Assembly (NCBI RefSeq): GCF_016859285.1
Contig: NC_053419.1
Span: forward strand, 9,334,501-9,398,500
Direction: 5' to 3'
Length of the DNA stretch: 64,000 nucleotides
From: Xiphias gladius
Taxonomy: Eukaryota; Chordata; Actinopteri; Istiophoriformes; Xiphiidae
The stretch's first letter is position 1, and each line of letters opens with the position of its first letter. The position numbers were made by a program, and so were the translations under genes. This document shows positions 12,671 through 34,796 of the stretch, one piece after another. Below the pieces are notes generated by a model. That model was not told the DNA's origin. It ran no database searches and worked only from the letters and a program-made list of their open reading frames with translations.

Positions 12671-13658
12671 TGAGACGTTTTCCGGTAAAAACACCAAACC
12701 TATCAAGACCAGTAGTCCTCATGGGGAACAAAACCAGGTCCTAATGAGGCAAAATGTCATTTCTGAGGTCCTGGTTAAGGTCAGGGGTAAGCTGTGAACG
12801 GAGGTTAGGTTAAGGTTAGAGTTATGCGTGAATTGGTAATGGTTAAGGTTAGGGGTAGGGTTTGGGTCCGGCTGTCCACAATGAATGGAATTCAATACAA
12901 TGTCCTCATAAGGATAGCTGTGCAAACGTGTGTGTGTGTGAGTGAGTGCAGTGTAGCATTAGTATTCAGCCTGGAGAGTCTCACCGAGGCACCCATCGGG
13001 CCCTTTGTTGTTGTTCTATGAAGGGGTCTTAGGGGGTCTAGGTTGTGTGTGAGTGCTGTCATGAGAGGGTTGGAAAGGGACAGAAATAACTGCCATGAGT
13101 CCAGACATGCAGTGCATTCCTCTGTGACATTCAGACCTCAAAAGGCACCTTAACATGATTTCACTCTGGCAGTGGGTAGGTGAAAATTGCCTTCAATATT
13201 ATTCTTTTGCAGTGTTGCAATATGCAGTCACTGTGCTTGTGTGTCTGTGTATGTAGCAGGATTGAGATGCACAGTAGACACACTATCTTTATTATGCTGG
13301 TCCTTCTTAAACAGGGATGGACATTGCTTTACTGGTTCTGTGCGGCTTGGCTGTGAACTGTTAACTCCCAGAGGTTCTTGTGCGGGTTTGTTGTCATTGC
13401 TTTTATGCTGCTAAAAATCAATTAGATTAAGTCAGGTCTTGAAATATTTAAATTTAGAATGTGAAAAACTGTATATTAAGCCAATGCTTTGATCTTTTTG
13501 TATTTTTAAATTTACTTGGCTGATCTGGTTGCTGTATTTCAGTCTTATTTATTTTGCCAAACGTTGACCTCAGTGAACTTCACAGCATGCTGCAAGCACT
13601 CTGTTTCTGTGTGTGTTCTTGCGCAGGTGTCCTCTAGTTTTTAGTGTATTTCCTGTGT
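12671..13658. repeat. Tandem duplication, copy 2 (988 bp)
   Basis: Near-identical second unit. Differences are few substitutions and small indels: a rearranged ggttaggg stretch near 12,826-12,870, gtgcggcttgg for gtcttgacttgg, one extra T near 13,495 and gcgcagg for gcagg near 13,620. The sequence becomes unrelated after tcctgtgttgag. No coding exon is evident in either copy. Confidence 0.95.
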
Positions 13659-16524
13659 TGAGGGCCGTTTCCGTGGATACAAATTAGCACAGCTTCCTGG
13701 TTTCCTGTTTAGATGACCTGTGCGTTGTGATCAGTTAAAAAGTGTTCACTGCCTATCTTTTATTTTGTTATCCCCATTCATCATCTTGAGCGTTTCTAAA
13801 ATAGGTGTATGAGATTGAAGAATTTTCAACAGTCACCCTCTTTAGGCTTGAAAGGTGAATGTTCATAACTTGCTCTTTCATGGAGGAAGGCATGATCTCT
13901 TCTCTGTCTCTTTGTATGCATGGTGTGTTCAAAACTCTCTCATGGCTGAATCCATGGGTTCCCTTAGGATGGTTAGCAGCTTGTCTGTAAACTGTGATTA
14001 ACATAAGCAAGTGTAGCTGTGAGCAACAGTCATAGTTGTTCAACTTCAAGCAGATGAGATTTAGTTTGAAAGTTAATATCACAAAAGCAAGTTCTATTCT
14101 CATATTTTTAGACTCCTCAAAGTTTTCAGAGTGGCAGCTGAATATTTGGGTGCTCACTTTTCCATTAATAGGATTAATTTGTCTTGAAGAATTCCCTCTG
14201 CTCTTATGTACTACACAGCATCCTGTTTCTCTCCAAAATTTGTCAAACTAGTACACACGACACCAAAGAAATACTGTCTCTGTGACCTTAACCATGTTTG
14301 TGTTTGACTTGTAATGCCTTCTCCATACTGTATGCAAAATCACAGATTTAAATTGACACAAACTCACACACGCAGATGGAGAGACAAACTGTATACCCTG
14401 GAGCCACTCAGGACATGACCTAATTACTAAAAGAGTACATTTACATGTTTATTTAGTTTTTCTGTTATTGCATGTGGAAACACCTTGATTTCTTACTGTA
14501 TGCGTAAAACTTTGCACTTCTAATGCACTTCTGCATCTTGCGTATAGTGCTGTTGAACATTTTTGTCTCTCTGGCGAGTTGCGATGGTTAAGTGTGTCAT
14601 TCGCTTTGTTTCTCATCAATCGTGATCAACTTCCATGACGTGCTCTGGGCGCTACTCTTTATTGACTTGATGGTGTTGACCCAGTTGCACATATTCACAT
14701 GTAGACACACGTACATGAATAAACCAGCACATATCTTCCTGCTTTATTTCCTCATTGTGTGACTCTCTTTCTCTGACAGTATCTTCATCGTTCACACTTT
14801 GTCCATTACTGGACCCTATAGTCATTAGCTCTTCCCTCTGTAAATTACTGGCACTGGTAAAATGACCATCACAAGTCTCTTTGTGTGTTACAACCCATCT
14901 AGGAATTTAACACTCCAATGCATATTTAATAATTGGGTTACTGCCCTGAATTTCTGTGACCGAATTCTCTTCATCATATGGCTCAGAGTTATTTATAGCC
15001 TGGGAACTCACTAAGAACTTGTAATTAGTCAAATAGGGACAATTGAATGGCACGGGGCTATAAAGATATTGCTTGTGTGGCACAACTCACGTTTAATTTC
15101 TTTGTTTTGTTTTGTTTTTTTGCATTGTAGTCCAGGTTGTTATCCAGAGAAATTCACAGTTAGACGAGGAGGGACAGCTACTCTCTGTAACACTCTGACA
15201 GGAGGCACAGCTGATAATGGGCACACATGGCGTTTGCATGGCTTCCTTTTTTAGCTACAAAGTAGGATAACCTCTCTGACCTCTGAACCACCTTGCTTGT
15301 CTCAAAATGCTATCATGATTTCATTCAGTTTTCAATTAGATACAAAATTACATGAGCATTAAACCTTAAGTTAAAAGACTGATGGTTCATATAGGTCACA
15401 CAGAAGTGCCACAAAGTCTTGTGAATTTTTATTTCTATGCACAGTTTTGAAAAAGAAGTTCAAAAAGCTATATTCCAGTCCTCATATTCAAAGAAGACAT
15501 TAATTAATAGTGCTGATGCTTCTCTGTCGCCAGTGTGTGACACAGCCCCTCAATGTGTACAACATCTGGTGCAGTTTCTTGTCATCGACACAAGGTCAAG
15601 TTTTCACACTAGAGAGGAGGAAAGTAGCTCAGAGAAGAAGTAGTATATCATTCTGTCAAATACTGCTGTAAAACTGCTCTGTCATTTGCTTATTTGGTTT
15701 TTAAAAACAATGAATCCTTATAGCCCTAATTTCTGAAATGCATTCTGACATCAGCACCTCGCTTGTAGCACCATCCTCCATCATTTAGCAGCTGCTAACA
15801 CTATACAGCTAATTGGACTTGTAAATTCGAGGAAAGTGTTGCCAGTTCTATTGCGTCTCGATGTAGTGTTTGTGAGCAGAGAAAGTGAACCATGACTCAT
15901 GTCAGCTCTGGTTCCACCTGCCTGATCCTATGAGCCAACACATACACACACACACACAACACCAACACACACAAGCAGCCGTATTGTGACCCCGAGACGT
16001 AAAAATTTGGGGTTTAGCCAAATAATGACGAAGATTTGGCTCCTTCTGTAAAGTTTTATTTTTGGAGAAGCCTCTGAAACAGCACTAAAACCAACATGTC
16101 TCCTCTAAAAGCGCTAATAATAAAATACTTTGAGGCTTTAGAAGCTGTAAGGCAGGATGATTCAGCAGGTTTCATTTCATTTATTTTTTATTAAAAGGTG
16201 AAAGAGTCAGTATATCAGTCTAACAGTCCAATACCGATGATGACAGAAGAAAATACCATTACTCTCTTATCACCTCCTCTTCTTTCCTCAGTCATCATCT
16301 CTTCATCATCACTTCTTACCCTCAGTCGTTCAGTTTTGTCAAGAGCTGTGGGTTAAAGGCCGGCGAATGACATACGTATGGAGAGGAGAAAGAGAGGGCT
16401 TGGTCATACACAGGAAGGGAGGATTTGGGAGCCACAGGGTGGATGTTTTTGGTGTGTGTGTGTGTCTATGTGTGTATAGGAGGGCCTGCACAGAAGGACT
16501 CTTTGTGGGTGAGGGTATCTGGAG

Positions 16525-16527
16525 AAA

Positions 16528-16561
<34 letters not shown>

Positions 16562-16562
16562 T
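16525..16562. repeat. (CA)n microsatellite
   Basis: Slightly interrupted CA array between purine-rich stretches. Confidence 0.9.
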
Positions 16563-18715
16563 ACGCAGAAACACACTTAACCCATGACATCACAGCTTAC
16601 CGAGCAGGAATGTTACTGAGAAAGGAGAGGCTTTGTGGAGGGGAGGAAAGAGACGGGAGGGGAGGAAAAGCAGGAGAAGAAGAGGAGGAAAAGGCTTGGC
16701 CAGGGACAAGTTCGGCACTCCCACTATCTGGACAGGACAGACCAAGGCTGGACTCAAGTGAACAGAGCTAAATTGAAAGAAAACACATATGTGCATGGTA
16801 GAAATTATTGTAATATTACAAAACTGAAGGAGGTGAAATTCTGAAAATTACACCATGGATTTACTGATATCACTAAAATAGACTAATCTACCAGTACTTT
16901 TAAAAGCAACAGGTGAGTAGTAACCCTCTTTAATTTTGTGGAGTTGTACAACAGTTTTGTTTTACTTTTCGGTGTTTTTTTTAATGTGGCATTTCTGTAT
17001 CATTAGATCAGTTGTATTTTGTTTTGATGAGAAAAAGGAGATAAAAATAGCATACAACAACATACAACAGATAAAATTTCATGGTTGCAAAAGATTCTGT
17101 TCGTTGTTTAAAATACTTTTCAGCAGATATGTTGTGCAAGGTATAACGCCATTCAAATATTAGCTACAGAGGGCACATGTGAACTGGAATACTCTAACGG
17201 AAAAGAGGAGGAAGTATCAGAATAGACAGGAGTCCAATCCAACACCCAAACAGATTTGTTTTTAAAATCATATTTTTTTTGTTTTAGATTAAGTATGGCT
17301 GTCAGAGTTGAGATAATGGTGCTGTGTTTGTCCAGATGTTGCAACATAATGTTGAACTGCGCACTTTAGCATCTGCACACTTTGGCCCGAAGATACAACT
17401 GATTTCTCTGTTTCTTCCAGCTGTTAGCCTCCTTCATTAACCCACATCCCTATCTGCTGACACTTCCAACCAGATACCCAGTATGTGTCAATTTAGTTGC
17501 TTATTTAGTTTATCAGTGACGTACCATCGCTGTTATTGAGCATCTCCAGACTGTCTCGAGAGGAGACTGACTGGTATCAAGAATAAGTACGGGATAGCAC
17601 TGTTTGGCCTGCGTTCATAATCCAGGCTGTTTGGACATGAGAACACCACGCTAAACCAACAGTGAGCTCCAGTTACTATACAGGATCATATTTAGCCAGG
17701 AAACAGAGCCGGGAACGCTGACTGCACAGGGTTACACAGAAGATTAGTGTGTGAGTTTGTACGTGTGTTTGTGGAAGTAAATCATCGGGCTTTCACTTTT
17801 ACATTTGCCATGTGTTCCAACCACAGTGTGCACTTTAACAGAAGACTGTGACGTGATGTTAAAGGCATGGTAGATGTGTTTGTGTGTGAGATAGAGAGAA
17901 ACTGAGAGGTGAAGCCTGCCAGACATAAAGATAGTTCATTTCCAGTCAGGAGTATTCGGGTGTAATCTCATTCTGGTAAATGTGTTCTAGTTTACAAATC
18001 CCCCAGCGTCTGAGGCATGCAGCCGAGAGTGTATCTTTATGTGTGTGTGTTGTTTGTGATTTCTACACATCACAGTCAGAGCATAACCATTTCCAGATGT
18101 GATGGGAAGAGAGACAGGCGGAGAATGCGACAGCAGTAAGCAGTAATAGTTAGCTGATTCAGATGGACTCACATTTCTGTAACTGTAATTCTGATAACGT
18201 TCCAGTGAATTTATTGATTCACACCCCTTATGATATTAACCTCAACACTACTGCTTAAATACCCAACCTTCACTTGTACCCCTGGGTACATGCGGAAGGC
18301 TGATTTATGGATTTGAAAAAGAAAACTAAAACTGGTACAGTGCTTAACAGGCCAGCATTTACTGACTCTAAATATAAGCCTAATGATATTATTAAACATG
18401 AACTCAAATAGTTGCTTTAAGATTAACATAAGAAACCTAATCCCATAATCTTAGTTTTACATCCAAATCTCAACCATAAAATGATTTATTCGTCACTGTA
18501 ATCTTCTTAACTTTATACCCAAAACCTAACCCTAAACTGACCTAAACCAACCTATGATTTACTCTGATGTGATTTCTTCAACCAAACTCTAGCCAACTTT
18601 ATAATACTAATCCTAAACTCTACACTAGAGTCCTAGCCCTAGCATAACTCTGTAAATTAAGCAGGACTGGCAAGTAGGACTTTCCTCAGCTTTTCTTCCT
18701 TTTTTGGAAAAACTC

Positions 18716-18718
<3 letters not shown>

Positions 18719-18783
<65 letters not shown>
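18719..18783. repeat. (AC)n microsatellite, about 65 bp
   Basis: Uninterrupted AC array. Confidence 0.97.
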
Positions 18784-18784
<1 letters not shown>

Positions 18785-20814
18785 CTGACACATCTTGGTG
18801 GTGAGGGTGTGGGACTATAATGACTTAACACTATATTTCACTATTCATGTAAATGTTACATTAACATTTATGTATATTTACATGCTAAAGGGGACTTAAA
18901 TACTGTTTAAAGGGTAATAACACATTCTGATTTTTCAGAAATTCAAACACATTATAGAATGTGTTTGCATTTTTCCTAGTTACATGATTTCTTTCCACAC
19001 TTACACACACTCACAAATGCACTCTTACACACACACACACACACTTTGCTCCTTTAGCTGGCCAAGCAGGGTGCACAATGTCCCTCATCACAAGTATTAA
19101 ACTTCAAGCCTTGAGGACAGCTAGTTATTCCTGGAATGTCAGTTCACCTCAATGAGAGACAGAAATACACACATGAATACACACCTGCTATACAAATACA
19201 CAGACGTGAAAGAACACACTTGCTTACATGCACTGCTGCACAACTACAATCGCATACACACTCCATTTGTGTGTGTGTTCGTGGGTGTGGGTGTGTGTTT
19301 GTGTGTGTGAAGCAGAATAGCATTGCATATGAGACATTCCTGTACTGTAGTACTGTTTTCCTGAGGCAGTAACAGGATATCCTCCCCCTCTGTACTGTCC
19401 TGCCCGCTGGACACACACTCCTACAGTTACACGTTCCTGCACATGCACACACATATACACATGCACTATACACAATGGGTCAAATATAATCACACAGAAG
19501 ACTTTGTGTGCATGAGTGTGTAAGTAGAAATGACATCAGGTCCTCACATGGTCACTAATATCATTAACTGGGTGAGAAATCATTTGTCTTGTTGATGAGC
19601 AGGGTAAGAAGAAAACAAAGAAACTGGAGATGAAAGAAACGGGGAAAGAGTACAGCAGCTGAAACATTCCTGTAATATTGTCCTATTTCAGTCATAATTT
19701 GGTTAAACAAAATTACTTTTGCTGAAATTAAAAATCGAGCTTGTGGCCAACAGTATGATTATGACTCCCAATGCAAAATGCTGTACTGCGGCACAGCCTC
19801 CCAGAGCTGCTACCATGGTAGAGACTCTTGAATAGTCTTGCTAATTTGTATTTCTGTTATTAGTATTGTTTTAGTATTTGGGACCCTTTTTTATTTTCTC
19901 TGTAGCCATGGTAAAATACCCCGTTTTTAGTTGTTGTTTGTGCGTATAGAAATGTCTGAAATGAGTATAGCCTGAAATGCAGCCCTTCTTGTGTTCAAAC
20001 AGCAAATAGAGAAACTTTAATGAAGCCAGTATAAAGTCAGGAATTTGCATGTGACTGAGCCAGATGGGTCACCAAAATGCCCTCAGAGAATTCTTTTTTC
20101 TCTCAGTAGTAAAAGGACACATGAGAATAGGAAGGAGGAGGAGAGAGCACTGAAGAAGTGTGGAGGAGTGTTTCTTTAGTATTTGAGAGACAAGAGAAGG
20201 CTTTTGGAGGAGAGGCAGGGTGTTACAGTCCACCATGTGACTTCACTGACCGCTGTTCCTTCAAACCAACAATCCCAGAGAGGAGAGAGAAGAAGCAAGA
20301 GAGGAAGGAAAAGATGCAAAGGGAGCAATGAAGAGTGAATGAGGGGGTTCAGCAGAAGAGGGGATGAGAAACCAAAATGTAGATGTGAAGTATCCGGATG
20401 AGGGCTTTGACCCCTCATTTAGATACTTCACATCAGTAGAAATCTTCGTGAATATTATTAATAAACAGTCTGGTAGTGTGTCTGAAGCTTTACGTGAAAG
20501 AGGGAGTAAAAAGCCAAGCCATAAGCCAAGCCATCCTCGATATGGCTGTTTTTGTTTTATCTAAACAGTGATCATATTGACAGAAGTGGTCCTCGTTAAA
20601 TCCCCACACACACACTCACAGGTACAGAGACCCGGGTCAGTAGGTCCTCGTGGAAGTAAACACATCCTTTGAGTAGAGGTGTGATGAGTGCAAGGCAGTA
20701 AAACAGGAAGCCATTAGAGTATTTGTTAGTGGCTCATGCAGAAACAGAAAGGTCAGTAAAGACAGGAGTGAGTACATGTAGCTTCTCGCTAACAGCGTGT
20801 CTGGAATGTGTCGG

Positions 20815-20905
20815 ATAGATGGTTCCCAAAAACAGAAGGTCGCAGGTTTGATCCCTGCATGTCAACGTGTCTACCAGTGTGTCCTTTAACACCACAATCA
20901 CCCCC
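20815..20905 (+). repeat. tRNA-related SINE remnant
   Basis: aaggtcgcaggtttgatccc resembles a degenerate Pol III B box (ggttcgatcc), followed by a gtgtcctttaacacc-like segment seen in fish tRNA-derived SINEs. A diverged copy lies near 32.68 kb. No intact tRNA cloverleaf can be drawn. Confidence 0.5.
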
Positions 20906-21370
20906 TGTGTATTTCTCCCTTGGATGAATCAATATGCCAGTTAAAATGTGACTGCAATTGATAAGTAAGGGTAAAATTTTTAGAAAATGATAAAATATTT
21001 TATAAAATCAAAGTTGCTTCTCAAAATATTAAAAAAACATTATGTTTTTTAGTTTTTTTTTATAAAGCCTGTTGATTAATGTAACATCACATTATTGCAT
21101 TAATTGGTGATTCATGAGGGTGTAACTTACTTTTCAGCAATAATATAATAATTTTATTGAGTAGCTCTTATTTGCCAATATTAGAAGTATATCATCAGCT
21201 AAAATGGTTGCATATTTTATGACCTAAGGTCACATGTGTTTGTTCATAATGTGTGCAGTGAATTGCGATAAATTGACGGATTTAATTTCAATTTGAAGCC
21301 GTTTAGACGGACATTGTAGTACATTTTGACAACTTATTACTTTGTTTGGCAGTTATACAATTAGTCGCAA

Positions 21371-21560
21371 CAGGCTCTGTCTGCAAGTCAGTAGGGAGAT
21401 TTGGGTTTTGGAAGTGAGTGAGACATATTCCTCCACTCTTAACAACTACTGATGATGTGGCCTTGAGCCAGGCACTTAATCCAGAAACACATCAGTGAGG
21501 CTGCTCAGTGAAAAGCTGAGGCTGTGAAGATACAGGGAGCTAATGTGGGTAACAGAACAA
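21371..21560 (+). repeat. Probable SINE-derived remnant
   Basis: Contains ggccttgagccaggcacttaat, matching the conserved ccttgagcaaggcacttaa segment of several fish SINEs. Boundaries are uncertain. Confidence 0.35.
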
Positions 21561-22182
21561 ATGAGAAGCTGTCAAACCTTAAATGTCTCTACAGCTGCAG
21601 AATCTGAAGTTTCTTTACAGACATTTCCTTTGCCAGTGATGCATTTCAGACATACTTTGTGCAGAACATATATATTATTAAAGTGCCCAATGATGCCAGG
21701 TAGGACCTTCAGACTCAGTTCTTTAATCAAGAGAAGATAAAAACAGTTTTAGGAGTTTCTGTATTTTAATTATTTGTCTCCAACCCCAAGTTTTCAGCGT
21801 TCTGATTCATTTACATAAGCATGAAGGTCTTTAACGATACTGCTGTTTAAGTACTATGGAAGATTGTTATGTTTGTGATCTGTCATAAAGCAGCAGCATG
21901 TGAGTTGGTCCCCCCTAGTGGTGGGAACCAGTCAGACCACACTCCTGCTGCAGAGGTTCAATTCAACACACTGTACTACTGCAATGCGGACAGACAAATT
22001 TATCTATGGAATGTGTCTGTGTGTTTTTTTAGAGAGACTAGGAAGATTCTGACCTTTCTGTACTAAAACTGGTTATAAATTACTGCTCTGAGTAAACATT
22101 ATTGAATTGATCATGAGACAGAGTGTACAGCTTCTCCATAGAGTATTTCTGCACCTTACGTCTTTTGTTTGTTTGTGGACAG

Positions 22183-30584
<8,402 letters not shown>

Positions 30585-32060
30585 AGAGTTCCTTTCAGAG
30601 ACAGTGAAGGGACTGAGCTGAAAGGAGGAGAAAGAGGAGGATGAAGAGACTGAAGGAAAAATGCAAACAGGAGGAGAAAGGAAACAGTATTTATTTTACT
30701 AATAGTATTCTGATGATCACATGACCCTAGGGCTTGACCAATGAGGCTCATCGATGAGATGCATCAAGTTGTGATTTTTGGACCTGAGGATTGAAGTCGG
30801 AACAGTATGTTAAAGAATGAGTATGTGAGAGACATTTGAAGTGTTGCGGTGAGTTTGAAGAAAAAAAAAAAGGTCAGGGACGCAAGAGACACTTTGAAAG
30901 GGTTATATGGTGGCTTAGGAGCATTCTGCAGAAGTTTATTTGGGATAGAAGGTTTTTACTATTAGACGCTGAATGACTGAAATATTCATAGGATTTTTCA
31001 CTTATCTGCCATTTTATTGTTGAAATAGGGGCTGGGATCTAAAGATTTTATTTTGACAGGTTTCCTGAGACTTGATGATGACGGTTTTGGCAATGTGAGC
31101 TTGATAATAGCCTGAATCATCTTCAAAATGTGTGGGAAGCGTTTGATTACCAACAGGAAAAAAGATGCAAAAGACAAGCAGGTGTGTGCAGAGTGACTAT
31201 CAAGAAAGGAGAAAGAGCGAGGCCTAATCACACACTCAGACATGTTTTCTGTAATTTCAGAATAATTTTTACCTGACTTTGATGACGCTGCGTGGAGGCT
31301 GTAATGTTTTCCAGGATTTTAACTAAATGGGACCCGATGCATCACTTTCGGAACCCTTAAAGTTTTATCTTCTGTATCCTTCAGTGCCATAGTACACCAC
31401 AGTACAGATATAACACACAGACAACATGTCGGTGGGAGCTTTGGCATTCCTTCAAGCATCCGTATTAAATCCTAAGTGGCGACTTGAGGGCCAGCGTCCA
31501 TTAATCCCTTAAATGCTCGCGAGGGAATTTGCAAAACTAGCATCAAGGTGCAACTTTGCTTTAGACCTGTCAGTGATTTGTTGAATGCACGATACGTATG
31601 ATGTATTTTACCTTCTCCTATCCTGTATTACTACAGTTTCAGTAGAACTTAGAGAAAATAAGCAACCACATAACATAGTCTCTATACAAAACACTGCTCT
31701 TCAGTGACTTCACATCTATAAGGTGCAGACAGTAGGGGGAGAGATGGGGAAGAGGGAAAGGTTAACTGCAGGTCAAATCTGTGTCACTTCAGTCGGTGTG
31801 TGTATTAATGAAAGGGCTGGGTCAGGGGTTTTATATTCTAAAAATCACTTATTTTACCTTTGCTGGCTATGCCGCTTTGTTGAGCTGTGCTTTCTGATGT
31901 AAGCAGTTGTTTCATGTATTATACTGAGGTAGGACTGTGTATTTGATATATGAAAAAGTATGTTGAGATTCCAGTGGGGCAACTGCCGTCTATCTACTAC
32001 ACCTTGCTAGCTGAGGATAAAGTTTGATGAGAAATATTAAACAAGCTTTTTATAAAAAAG
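30585..32060 (+). other. akap2: akap2 3'UTR (end uncertain)
   Basis: Sequence after the stop has no coding structure. ATTAAA variants at 31,464-31,469 and 32,036-32,041 are candidate poly(A) signals; no canonical AATAAA was seen close to the stop. Confidence 0.45.
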
Positions 32061-32654
32061 TTGTTATACCAAAACACAATGTTGTTATTTAGTGAAAATC
32101 AGTCAGCCTAAGCTCTTACGTCTATTTAAAAAGTGCTGATTGTGTGCATGGCATTACACTCCTTTCCTAACCTGAAATAAGCACACAACAAGCAGCAAAA
32201 AGAAGACAACTAACTATCAGTAACAACAGGCTGAACAGACCTCTGTTCATCTTTATGTCACTAACATACTGTAAGTAGGGGATTTGTCAGGTTTTTTTTT
32301 TGTACCGAATATATTGTGAGCTTTGATTTTGCAGGATGACGTGATTTTCTGTTCTGTTAAATGAACGAAAAATTATGGCAATACAGGCCTCTGTGAGTCT
32401 GATGATACTGTGGACTGTCCAGGTGTATAAAACAAGCTTCATGATGAAAACACTAAACCCACTGCAGACACAATCCGAATAATCCCTGGTGCCTACAGGA
32501 ATGTCTTGAAATGAGAATTTAAAGTAGAACTGTGTCAGCATGGCTGTAGATACGGTATTTCTGAACCACTTTAACTGAAAAGTAGCAAAATTATTTTACT
32601 TTTCAGTCTTTATTTTGAAGCCTATGGGACTTTTTTTTTCAGCCTTAGGATATC

Positions 32655-32795
32655 AGGAGAATGGTTCTCTTCTGTAAACCAAAGGTTACAGGTTTGATCA
32701 CATATGTGTCCTGTTCAAGTGTCCTTCAGCGAGGCACCGACCTCTCTGTCTGCTCACACTGAATGAAATCCTCAGATAAATGCCTGAAATACAAA
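32655..32795 (+). repeat. tRNA-related SINE remnant
   Basis: ccaaaggttacaggtttgatca resembles a B box, followed by gtgtccttcagcgaggcacc, diverged from the ccttgagcaaggcac segment of fish SINEs. Related to the remnant near 20.85 kb. Confidence 0.5.
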
Positions 32796-34080
32796 TGTAC
32801 ACTGAGGTAAACTTGCACAAAATATAAAAAGCTGCGTGACACATACTAACCCTTGACAATAATGAATCTATATTGTATTTATTGGGACAGCACCAGCATG
32901 AGGTCACATTCCTCTTGGCAAATGATCTGACTTGGCTGTCTCGTAATATGCCCTCAGTGGGAAATGAAGATTCAGCAGCTCCACATACCAGAAGTGAAAA
33001 ACCAAGGACTTCTGCCTCTGTGCTGCGCCCATTTCCCCCTGAAACAAAAAAAAACGCATTGTTCAAGAGAATCCTCCATGTTCTTGTTTTTTATACATTT
33101 TTAATAATATATAAAATGAAAAAAAGTATTTAAAGGACTAGTGTCCCTTTTTATGAGCGTGAGAAAAGCAAAAGAAGTTTGTCATTGATACCACAAATGT
33201 AAACAGAGGTACAGTGTCATTGATGCTGATTTGAGATTTAATTTTTGCCACAGGTCTTAAGGAACAAATGAAAAAGTCAGTTGGGACAAAAACTGTTTTT
33301 CTCGACATCAGGAACAAGATTCAAACCGCCAGGCAATATTAAAAGCACTTGTCATACTGGTATATTTGCTTTCCCGGTGAGAAATATGAGATTTAAGTGG
33401 AAACGTGAGCCTCACCAGAGCTTTTTTTCAGGATGAATAACAGATACAGACCCTTTTATGATGAATGAGATTGTTTTACAGTGGCCCAATCTGGATGCAG
33501 GCTGAGCATCGACTGTATCCAACCTTTGGCCACATTACCATTTCAGTTTTTAGAAACCGAAGCAAAAGGCCTTTTTTCCTAGTATACTGCAGCTGCAGGA
33601 GCACGTTGTAAAACTCTGTTATTGCACACAAACACACTCATGCTGTCCTCATTTCTGCTTCAAAGGACACAATTAAACCCCCCCCCCAAACCCGTTGGAG
33701 TTCTCATTAAAAAAGAAAATGCGTTTGAAAAGGTAACAGACATCATGCACACACGCGGATGAGTTATAATTGTGTGATTTATTATTATTATTATTATGCT
33801 TTTGTTGTTTGAATTGATGGTGCAGAGATGATTTATTTATCATTTTAAATGCCGGTAGCTTGTTTTCACCCCGCAGAAGCTCCCGAGCTTCGGTGCGGGG
33901 GACTCACACTGTCTGCATGTGACAAAGCAATCGTATCCAACAGTATATAACCTCTGTCCCCATGTTAACCACTTGTATGCTCATACTCTGCTTTTTTTTT
34001 TTTTTTTTTGTAGCACATGTAAGGCTCACAGTTATACACCTACTCTACATATTATGAATATTTTCTCATTAAAAAGAAAA
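32796..34080. other. Intergenic region before slc46a2
   Basis: AT-rich, with a short (TTA)n run near 33,781 and poly(C)/poly(T) runs near 33,678 and 33,991. No gene recognised. Confidence 0.5.
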
Positions 34081-34796
34081 CATGTAGATGCTGGACTCGT
34101 GGGTGCTTCATTTACGCAACGCTTTCGCTCCGAAACTGGCAGGACGCTCTGATGCCTCGCGGCGAGCGGCGGCTGTTGGCGGGGGGGGGGGAAGTAAAAA
34201 AAAAACAAAAAACAAAACCGCGGTCGCTGCGCGGCGAAGCGCTCGAGCTCGTCAACGCCTCGCTCCTCGTTCTCGAGCAGCGGGCGGATCCTCCGCCATC
34301 CTCCGACTCTCAGACTCCAGCAAAGGCGAGTTTTTTCCCCCGCCGTTTCCAGCGGCCGGGACACTCTCATCATTTCGACACGCCGTTTTCCCTTTTACGG
34401 GAGAGTTCAGCAACTTGTTTGACTTCCGACTGTTAAAACCGACCCGGTGTCACTGTAGAGGGTCTTTTTCTTTGGAATGAATAAACTGAACATGAGTCTA
34501 CCCGGTGGCCGTGCATGCGTGGGAGCGCTTAATCTCCCGCGGTTGCTTAATCTCATCCATACACAAGTTTGAATCCACGCCCTCGCTCGGCGGCCGAGCA
34601 CTTGAGGAGCAGGAGGAAGTGGGCGTGACAAGAGTTGCTTTTTCTCCTTCGCTAAATCATCCTCTACCGACCCAGGAGAACTGGAGAACACCGACCCGCT
34701 GCATTCCTCCGCCTTCGGTCTGATCCCGGTTTTAGGGGTTTAATAGGTCTCGGGGGAGGGTGCCGGTATACCGTGAATGACCCCGAAAGTACAGCC
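34081..34796 (+). promoter_or_regulatory. slc46a2: GC-rich promoter/5'UTR region of slc46a2
   Basis: CpG-rich sequence begins near 34,120 and runs into the coding start. A weak-context out-of-frame ATG at 34,777 opens a 45-codon frame that overlaps the main start and ends at TAG 34,909-34,911. The transcription start cannot be placed. Confidence 0.6.

Larger units (their letters stand above)
3675..22182 (+). other. Probable long first intron of akap2
   Basis: About 18.5 kb between the donor at 3,674 and the acceptor at 22,182. Short open frames here are in low-complexity or microsatellite sequence and lack supporting splice structure. Content that can be named: several (CA/GT)n arrays, a 988-bp tandem duplication, interlocked inverted repeats near 9.62 kb and SINE-like remnants near 20.85 and 21.4 kb. 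That it is a single intron is inferred from the flanking sites. Confidence 0.5.

Noticed and set aside
20847..20860. Possible tRNA gene
   Set aside because: Only a degenerate B box; no A box or cloverleaf, so called a SINE remnant.
22123..22182. Extension of the akap2 frame upstream to ATG 22,123
   Set aside because: This part is the acceptor region (tttgtttgtttgtggacag) and encodes an unconserved hydrophobic stretch, so it is intron.
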